Assembly (NCBI RefSeq): GCF_900111455.1
Contig: NZ_FOIE01000006.1
Span: forward strand, 310,001-374,000
From: Geodermatophilus poikilotrophus
Lineage (GTDB): Bacteria; Actinomycetota; Actinomycetes; Mycobacteriales; Geodermatophilaceae
Direction of reading: 5' to 3'
DNA: 64,000 nucleotides
Positions 33,107 to 42,147 of this stretch are shown one piece after another (position 1 is the first letter of the stretch; the number at the start of each line of letters is the position of its first letter). The translations under genes and the position numbers were made by a program. The notes below the pieces were generated by a model that did not search any database, was not told where the DNA came from, and saw only the letters and a list, made by a program, of their open reading frames with translations.

Positions 33107-34197
33107 GCCGAGACCTCCCAGGTGGAGCCCACCGGCACGAAGCCGCGCCGGGCGTACCAGTGCCGCGGCCAGTCGGCGGCGTCGGCCTCCAGCACCACGA
33201 GGTCGCAACCGGCGTCCGCGGCGCGGTCCAGCGCGGCGGCCAGGACGGCGTCCCCGTGGCCGCGGCCCCGCGCCGCCGGGTCGGTGGTCATCGACTCGAA
33301 CGCGGCGGTGGCGCCGTCGACGCGCAGCTGACCCGCCGACACCACCCGGCCGCCCTCCCGGACGGCGAGGTCGGTGACCGCGACCACCCGGTCGTTGCGG
33401 TGCTCGCGGCCGACCAGCTGCGCCACCACCTCGTCCAGGTCGGCTCCGGACGGCGGCAGGTCGCGCCGCCAGGAGCGCTCCCACAGGTCGTGCACCTCCC
33501 GCTGGTCGACCGCCTCGGCGCGGCGCCCGGGGACCGGAGGCGCGGCCGGGCGGCCCATCACCAGCAGCTCCTCGGCCTGCCACCCCCGGCCGGCCAGCTC
33601 GGCGGCGACGTCGTCGGCACCGGCCCAGGTCAGCGACGCGGCGACGTGCGGCCAGCCGGCGTCGGCGGCGACCGCGGCCGCGGTCGCCGCGACGGTGCCG
33701 GCGTCCACCGGTTCGTGGAGCACCAGCCGGTTGTCGTCGCGCGAGTACCGGAAGCCGGGGTCCAGCACGGCCACCCCGCGGGGGACGTCGCGCACCTCGG
33801 CGGCGCGCCGCACCCGCAGCGACCGGTGCAGCGCCAGGGCCCGACCCAGCGGGTCGTCCGGCCGGGGGAGCACCGGCTCGGCGGGCGGCCGGTGGGGGAC
33901 CACGGCGACGACGGCGCTCGTCGGCAGCGGGCCGTGCACGTGCGGGAAGCGCACGCCGGGTGGGTCGCCGGGCACACCGGGTACCCAGCGCACCGGATCG
34001 GGGAGTCGGGCGGGGTCGACGACGAGCAGCACCAGGTCCCGCCGCCCGGGGAACAGCCGCTCGGCCGGGAGGTCGACCTGCTCGGGGGCGGACAGGTGCA
34101 CGAACCCCTGCTCGGCCAGGGACGGCGGGCGCAGTGCCCCGGTGCCGAGCGCCGCGCGCCAGGCCGCCGGCTCGACCAGGTGGACCAGCACCGTCAC
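33073..34197 (-). CDS. DUF952-GNAT acetyltransferase fusion protein
   Basis: A 374-residue two-domain protein. Residues 1-110 match DUF952 (VHLVEPAAWRAALGTGALRP, SLAEQGFVHLSAPEQVDLPA, VRFPHVHGPLPTSAVVAV). Residues 130-374 are a GNAT acyltransferase with the acetyl-CoA loop DPAARGRGHGDAVLAAALDR and the C-terminal HWYARRGFVPVGSTWEV. The two domains usually occur as separate proteins. The GTG start overlaps the PPK2 stop by four bases (GTGA). The 3' end overlaps cdsA by 34 bases on the opposite strand. The acyl acceptor is unknown. Confidence 0.88.
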   Translation of the reverse strand: MTVLVHLVEPAAWRAALGTGALRPPSLAEQGFVHLSAPEQVDLPAERLFPGRRDLVLLVVDPARLPDPVRWVPGVPGDPPGVRFPHVHGPLPTSAVVAVVPHRPPAEPVLPRPDDPLGRALALHRSLRVRRAAEVRDVPRGVAVLDPGFRYSRDDNRLVLHEPVDAGTVAATAAAVAADAGWPHVAASLTWAGADDVAAELAGRGWQAEELLVMGRPAAPPVPGRRAEAVDQREVHDLWERSWRRDLPPSGADLDEVVAQLVGREHRNDRVVAVTDLAVREGGRVVSAGQLRVDGATAAFESMTTDPAARGRGHGDAVLAAALDRAADAGCDLVVLEADAADWPRHWYARRGFVPVGSTWEVSAQAGATTESSR

Positions 34198-34970
34198 CCG
34201 GCGGTCCCCGGCAGGGGCGCGTCGGGGTCGACGCCGCGGGCCCGGAGCGCCGACTCGACCGCCTCGCACACGGTGCGCACCACGGCCACCCGCGCCCACC
34301 GCTTGTCGTCGCCGGCCACGACGTGCCACCGGCCGGCGGGGGTGTCGGTGCGCTCGAGCATCTCCTCGACGGCGTCCTCGTAGGCCGCTCGCTGCCCGCG
34401 GTTGCGCCAGTCCTCGTCGGTGAGCTTCCACGCGCGGTAGGGGTCGTCGCGGCGGGACTCGAAGCGGCGCAGCTGCTCCTCGGGGGAGACGTGCATCCAG
34501 AACTTCACCAGCACCGTGCCCTCGGCCGCCAGCGTCGTCTCCAGGTCCACGATCTCGCCGTAGGCCCGCTGCCACTGGTCCTCGGTGGCGAAGCCCTCCA
34601 CCCGCTCGACCAGCACCCGGCCGTACCAGGTGCGGTCGAGCACGGCCATGCCGCCCCAGCCGGGCAGCACCGGCCAGAACCGCCACAGGAAGTGGTGCCG
34701 CTTCTCGTCGAAGGTGGGGGCGGCGAACTGGGCGACCCGCACGTGCCGGGGGTCGAGCTCATCGACCAGCCGCTTGATCGCCCCGCCCTTGCCCGAGGCG
34801 TCCCAGCCCTCGAAGAGCACGCACAGCGGCGGGCCCAGCTCACCGGAGCCGATCTGCCCGCCGAGCAGCAGGCGCAGGTGCACCAGCCGCTCCTGGGCCT
34901 GGGCCAGCTGCTCCTTGGCCTCCTTCTTCGACAGCCGGACGGACAGGTCGACCTCGGCGAGACGGCTCAT
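34194..34970 (-). CDS. ppk2: Polyphosphate kinase 2 family protein
   Basis: A 258-residue PPK2 that uses polyphosphate to phosphorylate nucleoside mono- or diphosphates. Walker A with its catalytic Asp is FEGWDASGKGGAIKRLVDEL (53-72). The Walker B/lid region is VLDRTWYGRVLVERVEGF, followed by KFWMHVSPEEQLRRFESR and DPYRAWKLTDEDWRNR. Class (GDP-, ADP- or AMP-using) cannot be fixed by eye. It is coupled to the DUF952-GNAT gene downstream. The ATG at 34970 is preferred to a longer reading. Confidence 0.93.
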   Translation of the reverse strand: MSRLAEVDLSVRLSKKEAKEQLAQAQERLVHLRLLLGGQIGSGELGPPLCVLFEGWDASGKGGAIKRLVDELDPRHVRVAQFAAPTFDEKRHHFLWRFWPVLPGWGGMAVLDRTWYGRVLVERVEGFATEDQWQRAYGEIVDLETTLAAEGTVLVKFWMHVSPEEQLRRFESRRDDPYRAWKLTDEDWRNRGQRAAYEDAVEEMLERTDTPAGRWHVVAGDDKRWARVAVVRTVCEAVESALRARGVDPDAPLPGTAG

Positions 34971-35001
34971 GCCCGGAGCCTGGCCCACGTGGCACCGGCT
35001 G

Positions 35002-35628
35002 TCAGCTCGGCCGGGCACGGTCGACGGTGTAGTGCAGCCGCACGCTGTCCGAGCCGGGGCGCCGGGAGGTGTCGCGCAGCCGCAGGTGCGCCGGGACGCC
35101 GTCGGGGAAGGCGCGCAGCCCCGCGCCCAGCAGCGCGGGGCCCACCAGGAGGAACAGCTCGTCGACCAGGCCGGCGGGGAGCAGGCCGCCCCACAGCGTC
35201 CGGCTGCCGAACACCAGGACGTCCCCGCCGGGCTCCTCCCGCAGCGCGGCCACGGCCGCGTGGGCGTCGGCCCGCCGGACGATCGTGGTGGTGTCCGCCC
35301 AGGGGCCGGTGTCGGCCCGGGTCAGGGAGTCGGAGACGACCACCTTGGGCAGCTCGGCGTTGCGCCGCGCCGTCTCGCGGTGCAGCTCGGCGACCGACGG
35401 GTCGAGCTGCACCGCCGGGGACACCGTGGGGTCCGCGGCGACGGCCGGCCAGTACGCCACCATCCCGCGGTAGGTGGTGGCGCCCAGCAGCAGGGTGCCG
35501 GCGGCGCGCAGCCGCTCGAGGTTGAGGGCGTCGAACGAGCCGTCCATGGGCAGGCGCGAGATGTCGCCGCCGGGGCCGGCGACGTACCCGTCCAGGGACA
35601 CGATGGTGCTGACGACGACAGGGCGCAC
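35002..35628 (-). CDS. Dihydrofolate reductase/RibD C-terminal-type reductase
   Basis: A 208-residue NADPH-binding protein of the RibD-C/DHFR fold. Motifs: [19 protein letters not shown] at the N-terminus, [51 protein letters not shown] and [20 protein letters not shown]. Such proteins are common stand-alone reductases in actinobacteria with unknown substrates, often beside ECF sigma genes, as here (a remnant at 35687). GTG at 35628 has GAGGAG upstream. Confidence 0.9.
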   Translation of the reverse strand: MRPVVVSTIVSLDGYVAGPGGDISRLPMDGSFDALNLERLRAAGTLLLGATTYRGMVAYWPAVAADPTVSPAVQLDPSVAELHRETARRNAELPKVVVSDSLTRADTGPWADTTTIVRRADAHAAVAALREEPGGDVLVFGSRTLWGGLLPAGLVDELFLLVGPALLGAGLRAFPDGVPAHLRLRDTSRRPGSDSVRLHYTVDRARPS

Positions 35629-35686
35629 GGGATCTCCTCGGGTCGGGGTTCCGGTCGTCCGTACAGAGACACCCCGGCCGCCGAAC

Positions 35687-35945
35687 TCATCGGTCGCCCG
35701 CGGATCCCGTTCCGAAGAGCCGGTGCAGCACGGGGTCGACGAACCCCGCGATCCAGTCCACCCGCCCGTCGTGCAGGCCCACAACGGGCGAGCAGCGTCT
35801 CCTGGAGGGCGTCCTCGGCATCGTGCGGGGAGCCGAGCATGCGGTAACAGTGCGCGACCAGCTCACGACGGTGCCGGGTGACCAGGCGGCCGAAGGCCTC
35901 CTCGTCCCCGGACCGGGCGGCGGTCAGGTCGTCGCCGGCGTCCAC
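35687..35945 (-). pseudogene. ECF sigma factor (SigG/TIGR02960-type) with large internal deletion
   Basis: The first 52 or so codons from GTG 35945 encode a normal ECF region 2 start ([38 protein letters not shown]). The sequence then jumps, near 35785-35795, into a different reading frame encoding the family's extreme C-terminus ([24 protein letters not shown]) ending at stop 35687-35689. The rest of regions 2-4 and the SnoaL-like domain, probably over 200 residues, are missing. The two pieces are out of frame, so no functional sigma factor can be made. Confidence 0.85.
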
Positions 35946-35947
35946 GG

Positions 35948-36598
35948 TCAGTCCAGGTCCGCGTGCTGCCGGACCCAGGCGTGCATCGCGATGCCCGCCG
36001 CGACCCCGGCGTTGACGGACCGGGTCGAGCCGAACTGGGCGATCGACAGGACGCCGTCGGCGGCGTCGTGCGCCTCAGCCGACAGACCGGTGCCCTCCTG
36101 GCCGAACAGCAGCACGCAGGCGCGGGGGAGCGGCTCGGTCTCCAGCGGGCGGGCGCCGGGCAGGTTGTCGACGGCGAGCAGCGGCAGCCCGTCGGACCGC
36201 GCCCACGCCAGCAGCGCCGCGACGTCGGGGTGGTGGCGCACGTGCTGGTAGCGGTCGGTGACCATCGCACCCCGGCGGTTCCAGCGTCGCCGGCCGACGA
36301 TGTGCACCTCGGCGGCCAGGAACGCGTTGGCGGTGCGCACGACGGTGCCGATGTTGAGGTCGTGCCGCCAGTTCTCGATGGCGACGTGGAAGGGGTGCCG
36401 GCGGGTGTCGAGGTCGGCGACGATCGCCTCGACGGTCCAGTAGCGGTAGCGGTCGACGACGTTGCGCCGGTCGCCGGTGGCCAGCAGCTCGGGGTCGTAG
36501 CGGGGGTCCTCGGGCCACGGGCCGTCCCACGGGCCGACCCCGACGGCGTCCGGCGGGACGGGGTCCGGCGGGATGGGGTCCGTCTCCGCCCGGGTCAC
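35948..36598 (-). CDS. SpoU/TrmH family RNA 2'-O-methyltransferase
   Basis: A 216-residue SPOUT methyltransferase that probably modifies rRNA or tRNA ribose. After a Pro/Asp-rich N-terminus (about 1-60) come motif 1 [20 protein letters not shown], motif 2 [20 protein letters not shown] and motif 3 [20 protein letters not shown], which form the AdoMet knot. The sequence [17 protein letters not shown] resembles TrmH-like proteins of actinobacteria annotated only as RNA methyltransferase. GTG at 36598 starts it; the frame continues upstream only as an artefact opposite the next gene. The target nucleotide is unknown. Confidence 0.9.
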   Translation of the reverse strand: MTRAETDPIPPDPVPPDAVGVGPWDGPWPEDPRYDPELLATGDRRNVVDRYRYWTVEAIVADLDTRRHPFHVAIENWRHDLNIGTVVRTANAFLAAEVHIVGRRRWNRRGAMVTDRYQHVRHHPDVAALLAWARSDGLPLLAVDNLPGARPLETEPLPRACVLLFGQEGTGLSAEAHDAADGVLSIAQFGSTRSVNAGVAAGIAMHAWVRQHADLD

Positions 36599-36788
36599 CC
36601 GGCCGACGTTAGCTGGCCGCGCGTCCGCCCCGTCCCCGGACCGCGACGCCAGCAGGACCGCGTGCCGGCCGTGTGGGAAGCCTCGGGCCGTCGCCGGTCG
36701 CGCCTGCGGGAACCGGCCGGACCCGTCCGGCACCATGACTTCACTCCGTTGCGTGAGATGGCGATGGCGATGAGTGACTGGAGGTGCG

Positions 36789-37979
36789 ATGGCGGCACGG
36801 CAGGACGACGAGGAACAGCTCGACCCCGGGCCGGCCGGCACCCCGCCGGCTGCCGACGGCTCCCCGGTCGACCGGGCGCCGGCGGAGGAGGGTCCCGTGC
36901 CACCGGCCGACGACTGGGAGCAGGCCTGGTTGCCCGGGTGGTTGACCGAACCCGAGGAGGCGCCCGCGGACGTCCCGCAGGGCGCGGACCGGGGAGACGG
37001 CGGTCGGGAGGGCGACGCGCCCGGGCAGGCCGTCGCAGAGCCGCTCCCCGCTGAGGACCCGCTCCCCGCCGAGGATCCGGACCGCGTCGAGCAGCCGCTC
37101 CCCGTCCAGGAGCCGCTCCCCGCCGAGGACCTGCTCACTGCTGAGGAGCCGTACCCGGCTGAGGAGCCGTACCCCGTCGAGGAGGCGTACCTGGTCGAGG
37201 AGCCGCAGCCCGTCGAGGAGCCGCACCCTGTCGCGGTCGAGACCGTGCGCCCGCGGGTCGTCGTCGCCGCGCGCGTGCGGCCCCGGCACCGGGCGGCGAC
37301 CGCCGTGGTGGTCGCCCTGCTCACGGCCGCCGGCATCGCGGGCGCCGCCCTGCTGGCCCGGTCCACCTCCGGCCCGGTCCCGACCGCGGACGTGCAGTCC
37401 TCGCCGGGTGCGGTCGCCGCGCCCACCGCGGCCGCGCCCGCGACTCGACCCCCCGGTGTCGCGGACGCCGTCTCGGCCGCCCCGACGACCAGCGCCGCGG
37501 TGCCGACTGCTCCGGTGCAGGACCCCCGCACGGACCCGGCTGCGGTACCGGTCCGCGCCGCCAGGCCCGCGGCTCCCTCCCCCGTGCCCGTTCCGGCCCC
37601 GCGGGTGCCGCCGTCCGTGGTCGTTCCGCCGGCGCCCCCCGCGGCGCCGGTCGAAGCCGCCGAGGACCGGACCGGCGGGCCCGGTGCCGACGCGGTCCCG
37701 GTCGAGGGGCCGGCACCTCCCGCCGAGCCCGAGGTCCCGGTCGAGGACCCGGCGCCTCCCCTGACGGACGCCCCCGGCCCCGAGGAGACGCCCGGCCCGG
37801 AGGAGCCGTCCTCCCCGCCCGATGTCGGCTCGCCCGTTGTCGGCACGCCCGACGGCCCGACGCCCGACGTCCCCACGCCGGACCCGGACGGCGACGCACC
37901 GGGCGGCCCCGGACCGGACGTGCCGACCCCCGGCACGCCGGAGGCGCCCGCTCCGGGCTCCGAGGCGCCAGTTGCCTGA
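36789..37979 (+). CDS. Proline-rich single-pass membrane protein with degenerate repeats, function unknown
   Basis: A 396-residue protein. Residues 1-65 are acidic and Pro-rich with one WEQAWLPGWL motif. Residues 80-150 are repeats of about six residues such as PLPAED and EEPYPV, encoded by near-identical 15-18 base units (about 37040-37235). A single membrane helix (AATAVVVALLTAAGIAGAAL, about 161-180) follows an Arg-rich stop-transfer stretch. The ~215-residue outside part is Pro/Ala/Val-rich, then Pro/Asp/Glu-rich. ATG at 36789 has GGAGG upstream. No family is recognised; the composition suggests a cell-envelope spacer. Confidence 0.8.
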   Translation: MAARQDDEEQLDPGPAGTPPAADGSPVDRAPAEEGPVPPADDWEQAWLPGWLTEPEEAPADVPQGADRGDGGREGDAPGQAVAEPLPAEDPLPAEDPDRVEQPLPVQEPLPAEDLLTAEEPYPAEEPYPVEEAYLVEEPQPVEEPHPVAVETVRPRVVVAARVRPRHRAATAVVVALLTAAGIAGAALLARSTSGPVPTADVQSSPGAVAAPTAAAPATRPPGVADAVSAAPTTSAAVPTAPVQDPRTDPAAVPVRAARPAAPSPVPVPAPRVPPSVVVPPAPPAAPVEAAEDRTGGPGADAVPVEGPAPPAEPEVPVEDPAPPLTDAPGPEETPGPEEPSSPPDVGSPVVGTPDGPTPDVPTPDPDGDAPGGPGPDVPTPGTPEAPAPGSEAPVA

Positions 37980-38042
37980 GCGAGCGACCTCACCCGCGCA
38001 GCGGCACACGCACCGGTGCGGGGTGGGACCATGGAGGGCGCC

Positions 38043-39218
38043 ATGACTGCCCTCCCCCTGGTCTTCGACGCCCCCCGCCGGGGCAAGCCGCCGCGCCACC
38101 TGGCCGACCTCACCCGTGAGGAGGCCCGCGTCGCGGTCAGCGAGCTGGGTCAGCCCGCCTTCCGGGCCGACCAGCTCGCCCGGCACTTCTACCGGGGCGT
38201 CACCGACCCGGCGCAGATGACCGACCTGCCGGCCGCGGTGCGCGAGGAGCTCATCGGCGCGCTGCTGCCCGGGCTGCTGACGCCGGTGCGGACGCTGAGC
38301 GCCGACGGCGGCCGCACCCGCAAGACGTTGTGGCGGCTGCACGACGGCGCGCTGGTCGAGAGCGTCCTGATGCGCTACCCGGACCGCGCCACCGTCTGCA
38401 TCTCCAGCCAGGCCGGCTGCGGCATGGCCTGCCCCTTCTGCGCGACCGGCCAGAACGGGCTGACCCGCAACCTCTCCGCCGCGGAGATCATCGGCCAGGC
38501 GGTCGCGGCCGCCGCGGCGATGGCGAACGGCGAGGTCCCCGGCGGGCCGGGCCGGTTGTCCAACGTCGTCTTCATGGGCATGGGCGAGCCGCTGGCCAAC
38601 TACGCGCGGGTCCGCAAGACCCTCGACGGGCTGGTGACGCCGGCGCCGCACGGGCTGGGCCTGTCGCAGCGCTCGGTGACCGTCTCCACGGTCGGCGTCG
38701 TCCCGGCGATCCGGCGGCTCACCGAGGAGGGGCTGCACGTCACGCTCGCGGTCAGCCTGCACGCGCCCGACGACGAGCTGCGCGACACCCTGGTGCCGAT
38801 CAACACCCGCTGGAAGGTCGGCGAGGTGGTGGCCGCCGCGGATGCCTACGCCGAGCGCACCGGCCGCCGGTACTCGGTGGAGTACGCGCTGATCCGCGAC
38901 GTGAACGACCAGCCCGAGCGCGCCGACCTGCTCGGCCGGCTGCTCGCCGACCGGCGCGCACACGTGAACCTCATCCCGCTCAACCCCACGCCGGGCAGCA
39001 AGTGGGACGCCAGCCCGCTGCCCGCCCAGCGTGAGTTCGTCGCCCGGCTGCGCGCGCACGGCGTACCGACCACGGTCCGCGACACCCGCGGGCAGGACAT
39101 CGACGGCGCCTGCGGGCAGCTGGCCGCGGCCGACCGGGTGGAGGGCGTCCCGGCTGTGGCGCTGCCGCAGCCGTCCCTCGAGCCGCCGGTGGAGATGGGC
39201 GCCGAGGCGGACCAGTGA
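38043..39218 (+). CDS. rlmN: Dual-specificity 23S rRNA/tRNA methyltransferase RlmN
   Basis: A radical SAM enzyme (391 aa) making m2A2503 in 23S rRNA and m2A37 in tRNA. The iron-sulphur motif CGMACPFC (CxxxCxxC) sits in [34 protein letters not shown] and [15 protein letters not shown] follow. The catalytic Cys of the ping-pong mechanism is in [14 protein letters not shown]. Start: ATG at 38043 has GGAGG seven bases upstream; another ATG lies at 38031. It is coupled to the next gene by GTGA. Confidence 0.96.
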   Translation: MTALPLVFDAPRRGKPPRHLADLTREEARVAVSELGQPAFRADQLARHFYRGVTDPAQMTDLPAAVREELIGALLPGLLTPVRTLSADGGRTRKTLWRLHDGALVESVLMRYPDRATVCISSQAGCGMACPFCATGQNGLTRNLSAAEIIGQAVAAAAAMANGEVPGGPGRLSNVVFMGMGEPLANYARVRKTLDGLVTPAPHGLGLSQRSVTVSTVGVVPAIRRLTEEGLHVTLAVSLHAPDDELRDTLVPINTRWKVGEVVAAADAYAERTGRRYSVEYALIRDVNDQPERADLLGRLLADRRAHVNLIPLNPTPGSKWDASPLPAQREFVARLRAHGVPTTVRDTRGQDIDGACGQLAAADRVEGVPAVALPQPSLEPPVEMGAEADQ

Positions 39219-39931
39219 GCTCGGGGGCCCCGGCCGCCGAGGCGCACGAGCACACCCACGCCGACGTCTCCGGCGGCTGGCTGCGGGCCGCGGTCTTCGG
39301 CGCCATGGACGGGCTGGTCACCAACACCGCGCTCGTCGCCGGCGTCGGCGGCGGTGGGGCCTCGGCCCGCGCGATCGTGCTCTCCGGCGTGGCCAGCCTG
39401 GTCGCCGGTGCCATCTCGATGGCGCTGGGGGAGTACACCTCGGTGCGGACGCAGAACGAGCAGCTCGACCTCGAGGTGGAGAAGGAGCGCCGGGAGCTCG
39501 AGCGCAACCCGGGCGGTGAGCTCGCCGAGCTGGTGCAGATGCTGCGGGTCCGCGGCGTGGACGCCGACCTCGCCGAACAGGTCGCCGTCCAGCTGCACCG
39601 CGACCCCGACACCGCCCTGCGGCTGCACGTGGTCGCCGAGCTGGGGCTCAACCCGGCCGACAAGCCCTCGCCGCGGACGGCGGCGGTCTCCTCGTTCCTC
39701 ACCTTCGCCACCGGCGCGGTGATCCCGCTGCTGCCCTACCTGCTGGGCTTCTCGCTGCTGTGGGCGGCGCTGCTGTGCGGCGGACTCGGCCTGGCTGCGG
39801 CGGGCGCCCTGTCCTCGCGCTTCACGCCGCGGCCCTGGTGGTACGCGGCAGGGCGCCAGCTGCTGTTCGGCGCGGTCGCGGCCGGGGTCACCTACGCGAT
39901 CGGGGTGGCGATCGGCGTCGGCGTCACCTGA
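39215..39931 (+). CDS. VIT1/CCC1 family transporter
   Basis: A 238-residue member of the vacuolar iron transporter family, which exports or sequesters Fe2+/Mn2+. His-rich start [12 protein letters not shown] is followed by [20 protein letters not shown], the family signature, and [21 protein letters not shown] cytoplasmic Glu-rich helical segment ([20 protein letters not shown]) carries the putative metal-binding domain, and three further membrane helices end the protein. It is coupled to rlmN and convergent with the LCP gene, six bases away. Confidence 0.9.
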   Translation: MSSGAPAAEAHEHTHADVSGGWLRAAVFGAMDGLVTNTALVAGVGGGGASARAIVLSGVASLVAGAISMALGEYTSVRTQNEQLDLEVEKERRELERNPGGELAELVQMLRVRGVDADLAEQVAVQLHRDPDTALRLHVVAELGLNPADKPSPRTAAVSSFLTFATGAVIPLLPYLLGFSLLWAALLCGGLGLAAAGALSSRFTPRPWWYAAGRQLLFGAVAAGVTYAIGVAIGVGVT

Positions 39932-39937
39932 CGCCCG

Positions 39938-40915
39938 TCAGCCGTCGCAGGAGAGACCGGCGCCCTCGATCGCGGCGCGCGTCCCAGCGGTGGGCAGCGC
40001 CACCGGGACGGCGCCGTCCCGGAGGTCGCTCGGCAGCACCTCGACCGTGGAGAGGTCCGCGCCGGCGAGCGCGGCGAGATCGGTCACGGAGGTCCCCGGG
40101 TCGACGGTGAGCGCCCCGGTGGTCGCCCACCCCACGGTCTGCAGCCGCCAGGGGCGGACGACCGATCCGCGGACGGCGTCCACCAGCGCACCGAGCACCG
40201 TGCCCGCGGCCGACGCCCGTCCGTCCGGGTCCATCGGCACCGGCGTCCACGCCCCGTCCACGAGGTGCTGCGGGTGCCGGGAGCGGACCAGGGCCAGCGC
40301 CGTGCGCCCGTCGACGTGCTGCACCCCGGCCCGCGGCAACTCCAGTCCGGCGCCCGGGTCGCGCACCGGGACCGGCACGTCCACCGTGAGCCCGCCGGCT
40401 GCGTCGACGACCTCGGCGAACCCCGCGAAGTCGACCGTGACGAGGTGGTCGGCGTCGATGCCGACGGAGCACAGGGCGTCGACCGTCGCCTCGGGACCGT
40501 CTCGCCAGGTGAGGGTCAGCCGGGTCGGCCGCCCGTCCCGCAGGACCAGCAGGTCCCGCGGCACCGACAGGACCCTGGACCCGGCGTCGGTCTGGTGGAC
40601 GACGAGCACCACGTCGGCCCGGGTGCCGGGGACGTCCTCGGGGGTGCCGAAGTCGGCCGGATCGGCGCCGGAGGGCAGGTGCTCCCGCGAGTCCAGGCCG
40701 AGGAGCACCCAGGTCCGGCCGTCGGAGTCGTCGGCCGCGAGGTCCACGGGCACCTCGTCGACGCGCCCGGCGAGCAGCGCGACCTCCGCACCGACCGTGA
40801 CCAGCAGCAGGACGAGGACGGCGAGGACGATCCGCGTCCACCTCTGCCGTCCTGGCAACGGCCGACGCCGGCCAGGGGAGCCCTGGCCGGCGTCGGGGTC
40901 GTGCGGTGCGGTCAC
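39938..40915 (-). CDS. LytR-CpsA-Psr (LCP) family protein
   Basis: A 325-residue single-pass protein of the LCP family, which transfers wall teichoic acid, arabinogalactan or other glycopolymers from lipid carriers to peptidoglycan. A short cytoplasmic N-terminus and a membrane helix (about 27-49) lead into the extracellular domain with WVLLGLDSREH, DVPGTRADVVLVVHQTD, SVPRDLLVLRDG, DFAGFAEVVDAAGGLTVDV and RTALALVRSRHP. The Arg residues that bind the pyrophosphate are in place. It follows the LAXTG protein gene by two bases, so the two are cotranscribed. The final ~60 residues are a C-terminal extension. Confidence 0.88.
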   Translation of the reverse strand: MTAPHDPDAGQGSPGRRRPLPGRQRWTRIVLAVLVLLLVTVGAEVALLAGRVDEVPVDLAADDSDGRTWVLLGLDSREHLPSGADPADFGTPEDVPGTRADVVLVVHQTDAGSRVLSVPRDLLVLRDGRPTRLTLTWRDGPEATVDALCSVGIDADHLVTVDFAGFAEVVDAAGGLTVDVPVPVRDPGAGLELPRAGVQHVDGRTALALVRSRHPQHLVDGAWTPVPMDPDGRASAAGTVLGALVDAVRGSVVRPWRLQTVGWATTGALTVDPGTSVTDLAALAGADLSTVEVLPSDLRDGAVPVALPTAGTRAAIEGAGLSCDG

Positions 40916-40917
40916 GT

Positions 40918-41820
40918 TCAGGCCTGCGAGCCCTCCGCGGACCGGCGGCGGGCGGCGAACAGCAGGCCGCCACCCAGCGCCAGGGCACCCACGCCCAGGC
41001 CCAGCGGGAGGGCGACGTCGGCGCCGGTGTAGGCCAGGCTCGACGACGAGGCGTTCGAGGTGGCCGCGGCCGCGGTCACGGTGAGGGACTCCTGGAAGTA
41101 GGTGCCCATGCTGCCCTCGTAGACCAGCGTGTGGTCACCGGTCGGGGTGCCGGCCGGGACGGTGAACTCGACCCTCACGGTGCCGTTCTGCTCGGTGAAG
41201 GTACCCATGGTCTGCGGCGTGGAGTGCAGGGTCACCGTGACGACCTCGCCGGGCTTGAAGCCGGTGAGGACCTTGACGACCTTGCGGCCCGGCGCCGCGC
41301 TGTCACCGGTGGCCGCTCCCTTGTCCGGGCTGGTGACACCCGGGGTGTTGGCTTGCGGGCCGCGGATCGCCCCCGTCGGCTTGATCTCGGTGGGCGTGGC
41401 CGCGGGAGCGGTGAGGACCACGGAGCTGAGGGGGTACTCGCTGATGACGGTCTCGAGGTCGTAGGCCAGGCAGGCCGCGGCAACGACGTACTCGCCCGCG
41501 GGGGTGCCGGCATCGAAAGCCAGCTCGACCGACCACTCGCCGGACTCGGTCGGCTCGACCACACCGGCGATGAGGGGCTCCTGAGCCTCGGAGTCGCCGA
41601 CGGCGACGGCGACCACGTTCCTCGTCCTCTCGTCGGCGTAGTCCTCCGAGACGCAGGCGGCGCCGGAGACGGTGAAGGTCTCCTCCGCGGCCACGGCGTC
41701 CGGGGCGACGACGAGGGCGGCCGGCGCGGCGAACGCGGCCGGGGCGAGCAGCAGACCCGCCGCCGCGGCGGTGGCGGTCATGCCGGTCAGGGTCGCGGCG
41801 CGGGCTGTGGTGCGGGACAT
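40918..41820 (-). CDS. Secreted surface protein with C-terminal LAXTG sorting signal
   Basis: A 300-residue exported protein. A signal peptide (1-31, ending AAFAAPA) precedes two probable Ig-like beta domains: about 34-135 with two cysteines (C56, C97), and 180-255 (GFKPGEVVTVTLHSTPQTMG). The C-terminus has LAYTG, a hydrophobic helix and ARRRS, a standard sortase signal. LAXTG is the motif recognised by class E sortases of high-GC actinobacteria. No sortase gene is in the window. The binding target or function is unknown. Confidence 0.88.
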   Translation of the reverse strand: MSRTTARAATLTGMTATAAAAGLLLAPAAFAAPAALVVAPDAVAAEETFTVSGAACVSEDYADERTRNVVAVAVGDSEAQEPLIAGVVEPTESGEWSVELAFDAGTPAGEYVVAAACLAYDLETVISEYPLSSVVLTAPAATPTEIKPTGAIRGPQANTPGVTSPDKGAATGDSAAPGRKVVKVLTGFKPGEVVTVTLHSTPQTMGTFTEQNGTVRVEFTVPAGTPTGDHTLVYEGSMGTYFQESLTVTAAAATSNASSSSLAYTGADVALPLGLGVGALALGGGLLFAARRRSAEGSQA

Positions 41821-42147
41821 CGGCGGCTCTCCGCTCGGTCAGGAGTCCGGGCACTCCGGACTTCTCTCGCACTGTCTATCGACTGGCGATCGCCGGGGCT
41901 GTAGCTGACAGTCACCAAGATCGGACGCATCGTCGGCCATGTCTGACGAACGCCGCCCCAGCAGGCCCAGCCGTCACTCCGGGCACAGGTGCACGAGAGG
42001 AACCCCCTGTGGCCGGGACGTGGGGGCGACACCTGACATCCGGCTCCGGTGGGTCTCGCAGCTCGCCGCGACGACCGATCCACCATTCCCCCGCGAACGA
42101 CGAGAGGCCCGCCCCCGGGCAGGGGACGGGCCTCTCGTGCGGTCGCG
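41821..42147. other. 327-base gene-free region between the LAXTG gene and DUF2631
   Basis: Contains the presumed promoter of the minus-strand LAXTG-LCP unit. An inverted repeat AGTCCGG (41844-41850)/CCGGACT (41856-41862) lies 24 bases before the start and may be an operator or 5' leader hairpin. At the other end is the DUF2631 terminator (42101-42137). Short open frames here lack ribosome sites and coding bias; no gene is supported. Confidence 0.5.
42101..42137 (-). terminator. Terminator hairpin of the DUF2631 gene
   Basis: CGAGAGGCCCG (42101-42111) pairs perfectly with 42127-42137 (11 bp). Four inner C-G pairs extend the stem with a single A bulge. It lies ten bases beyond the DUF2631 stop on the minus strand and has no T-tract. 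Confidence 0.6.

Noticed and set aside
37040..37235. CRISPR-like array in the short repeat units
   Set aside because: Units are in-frame degenerate codon repeats inside a coding region, without unique spacers of constant length.
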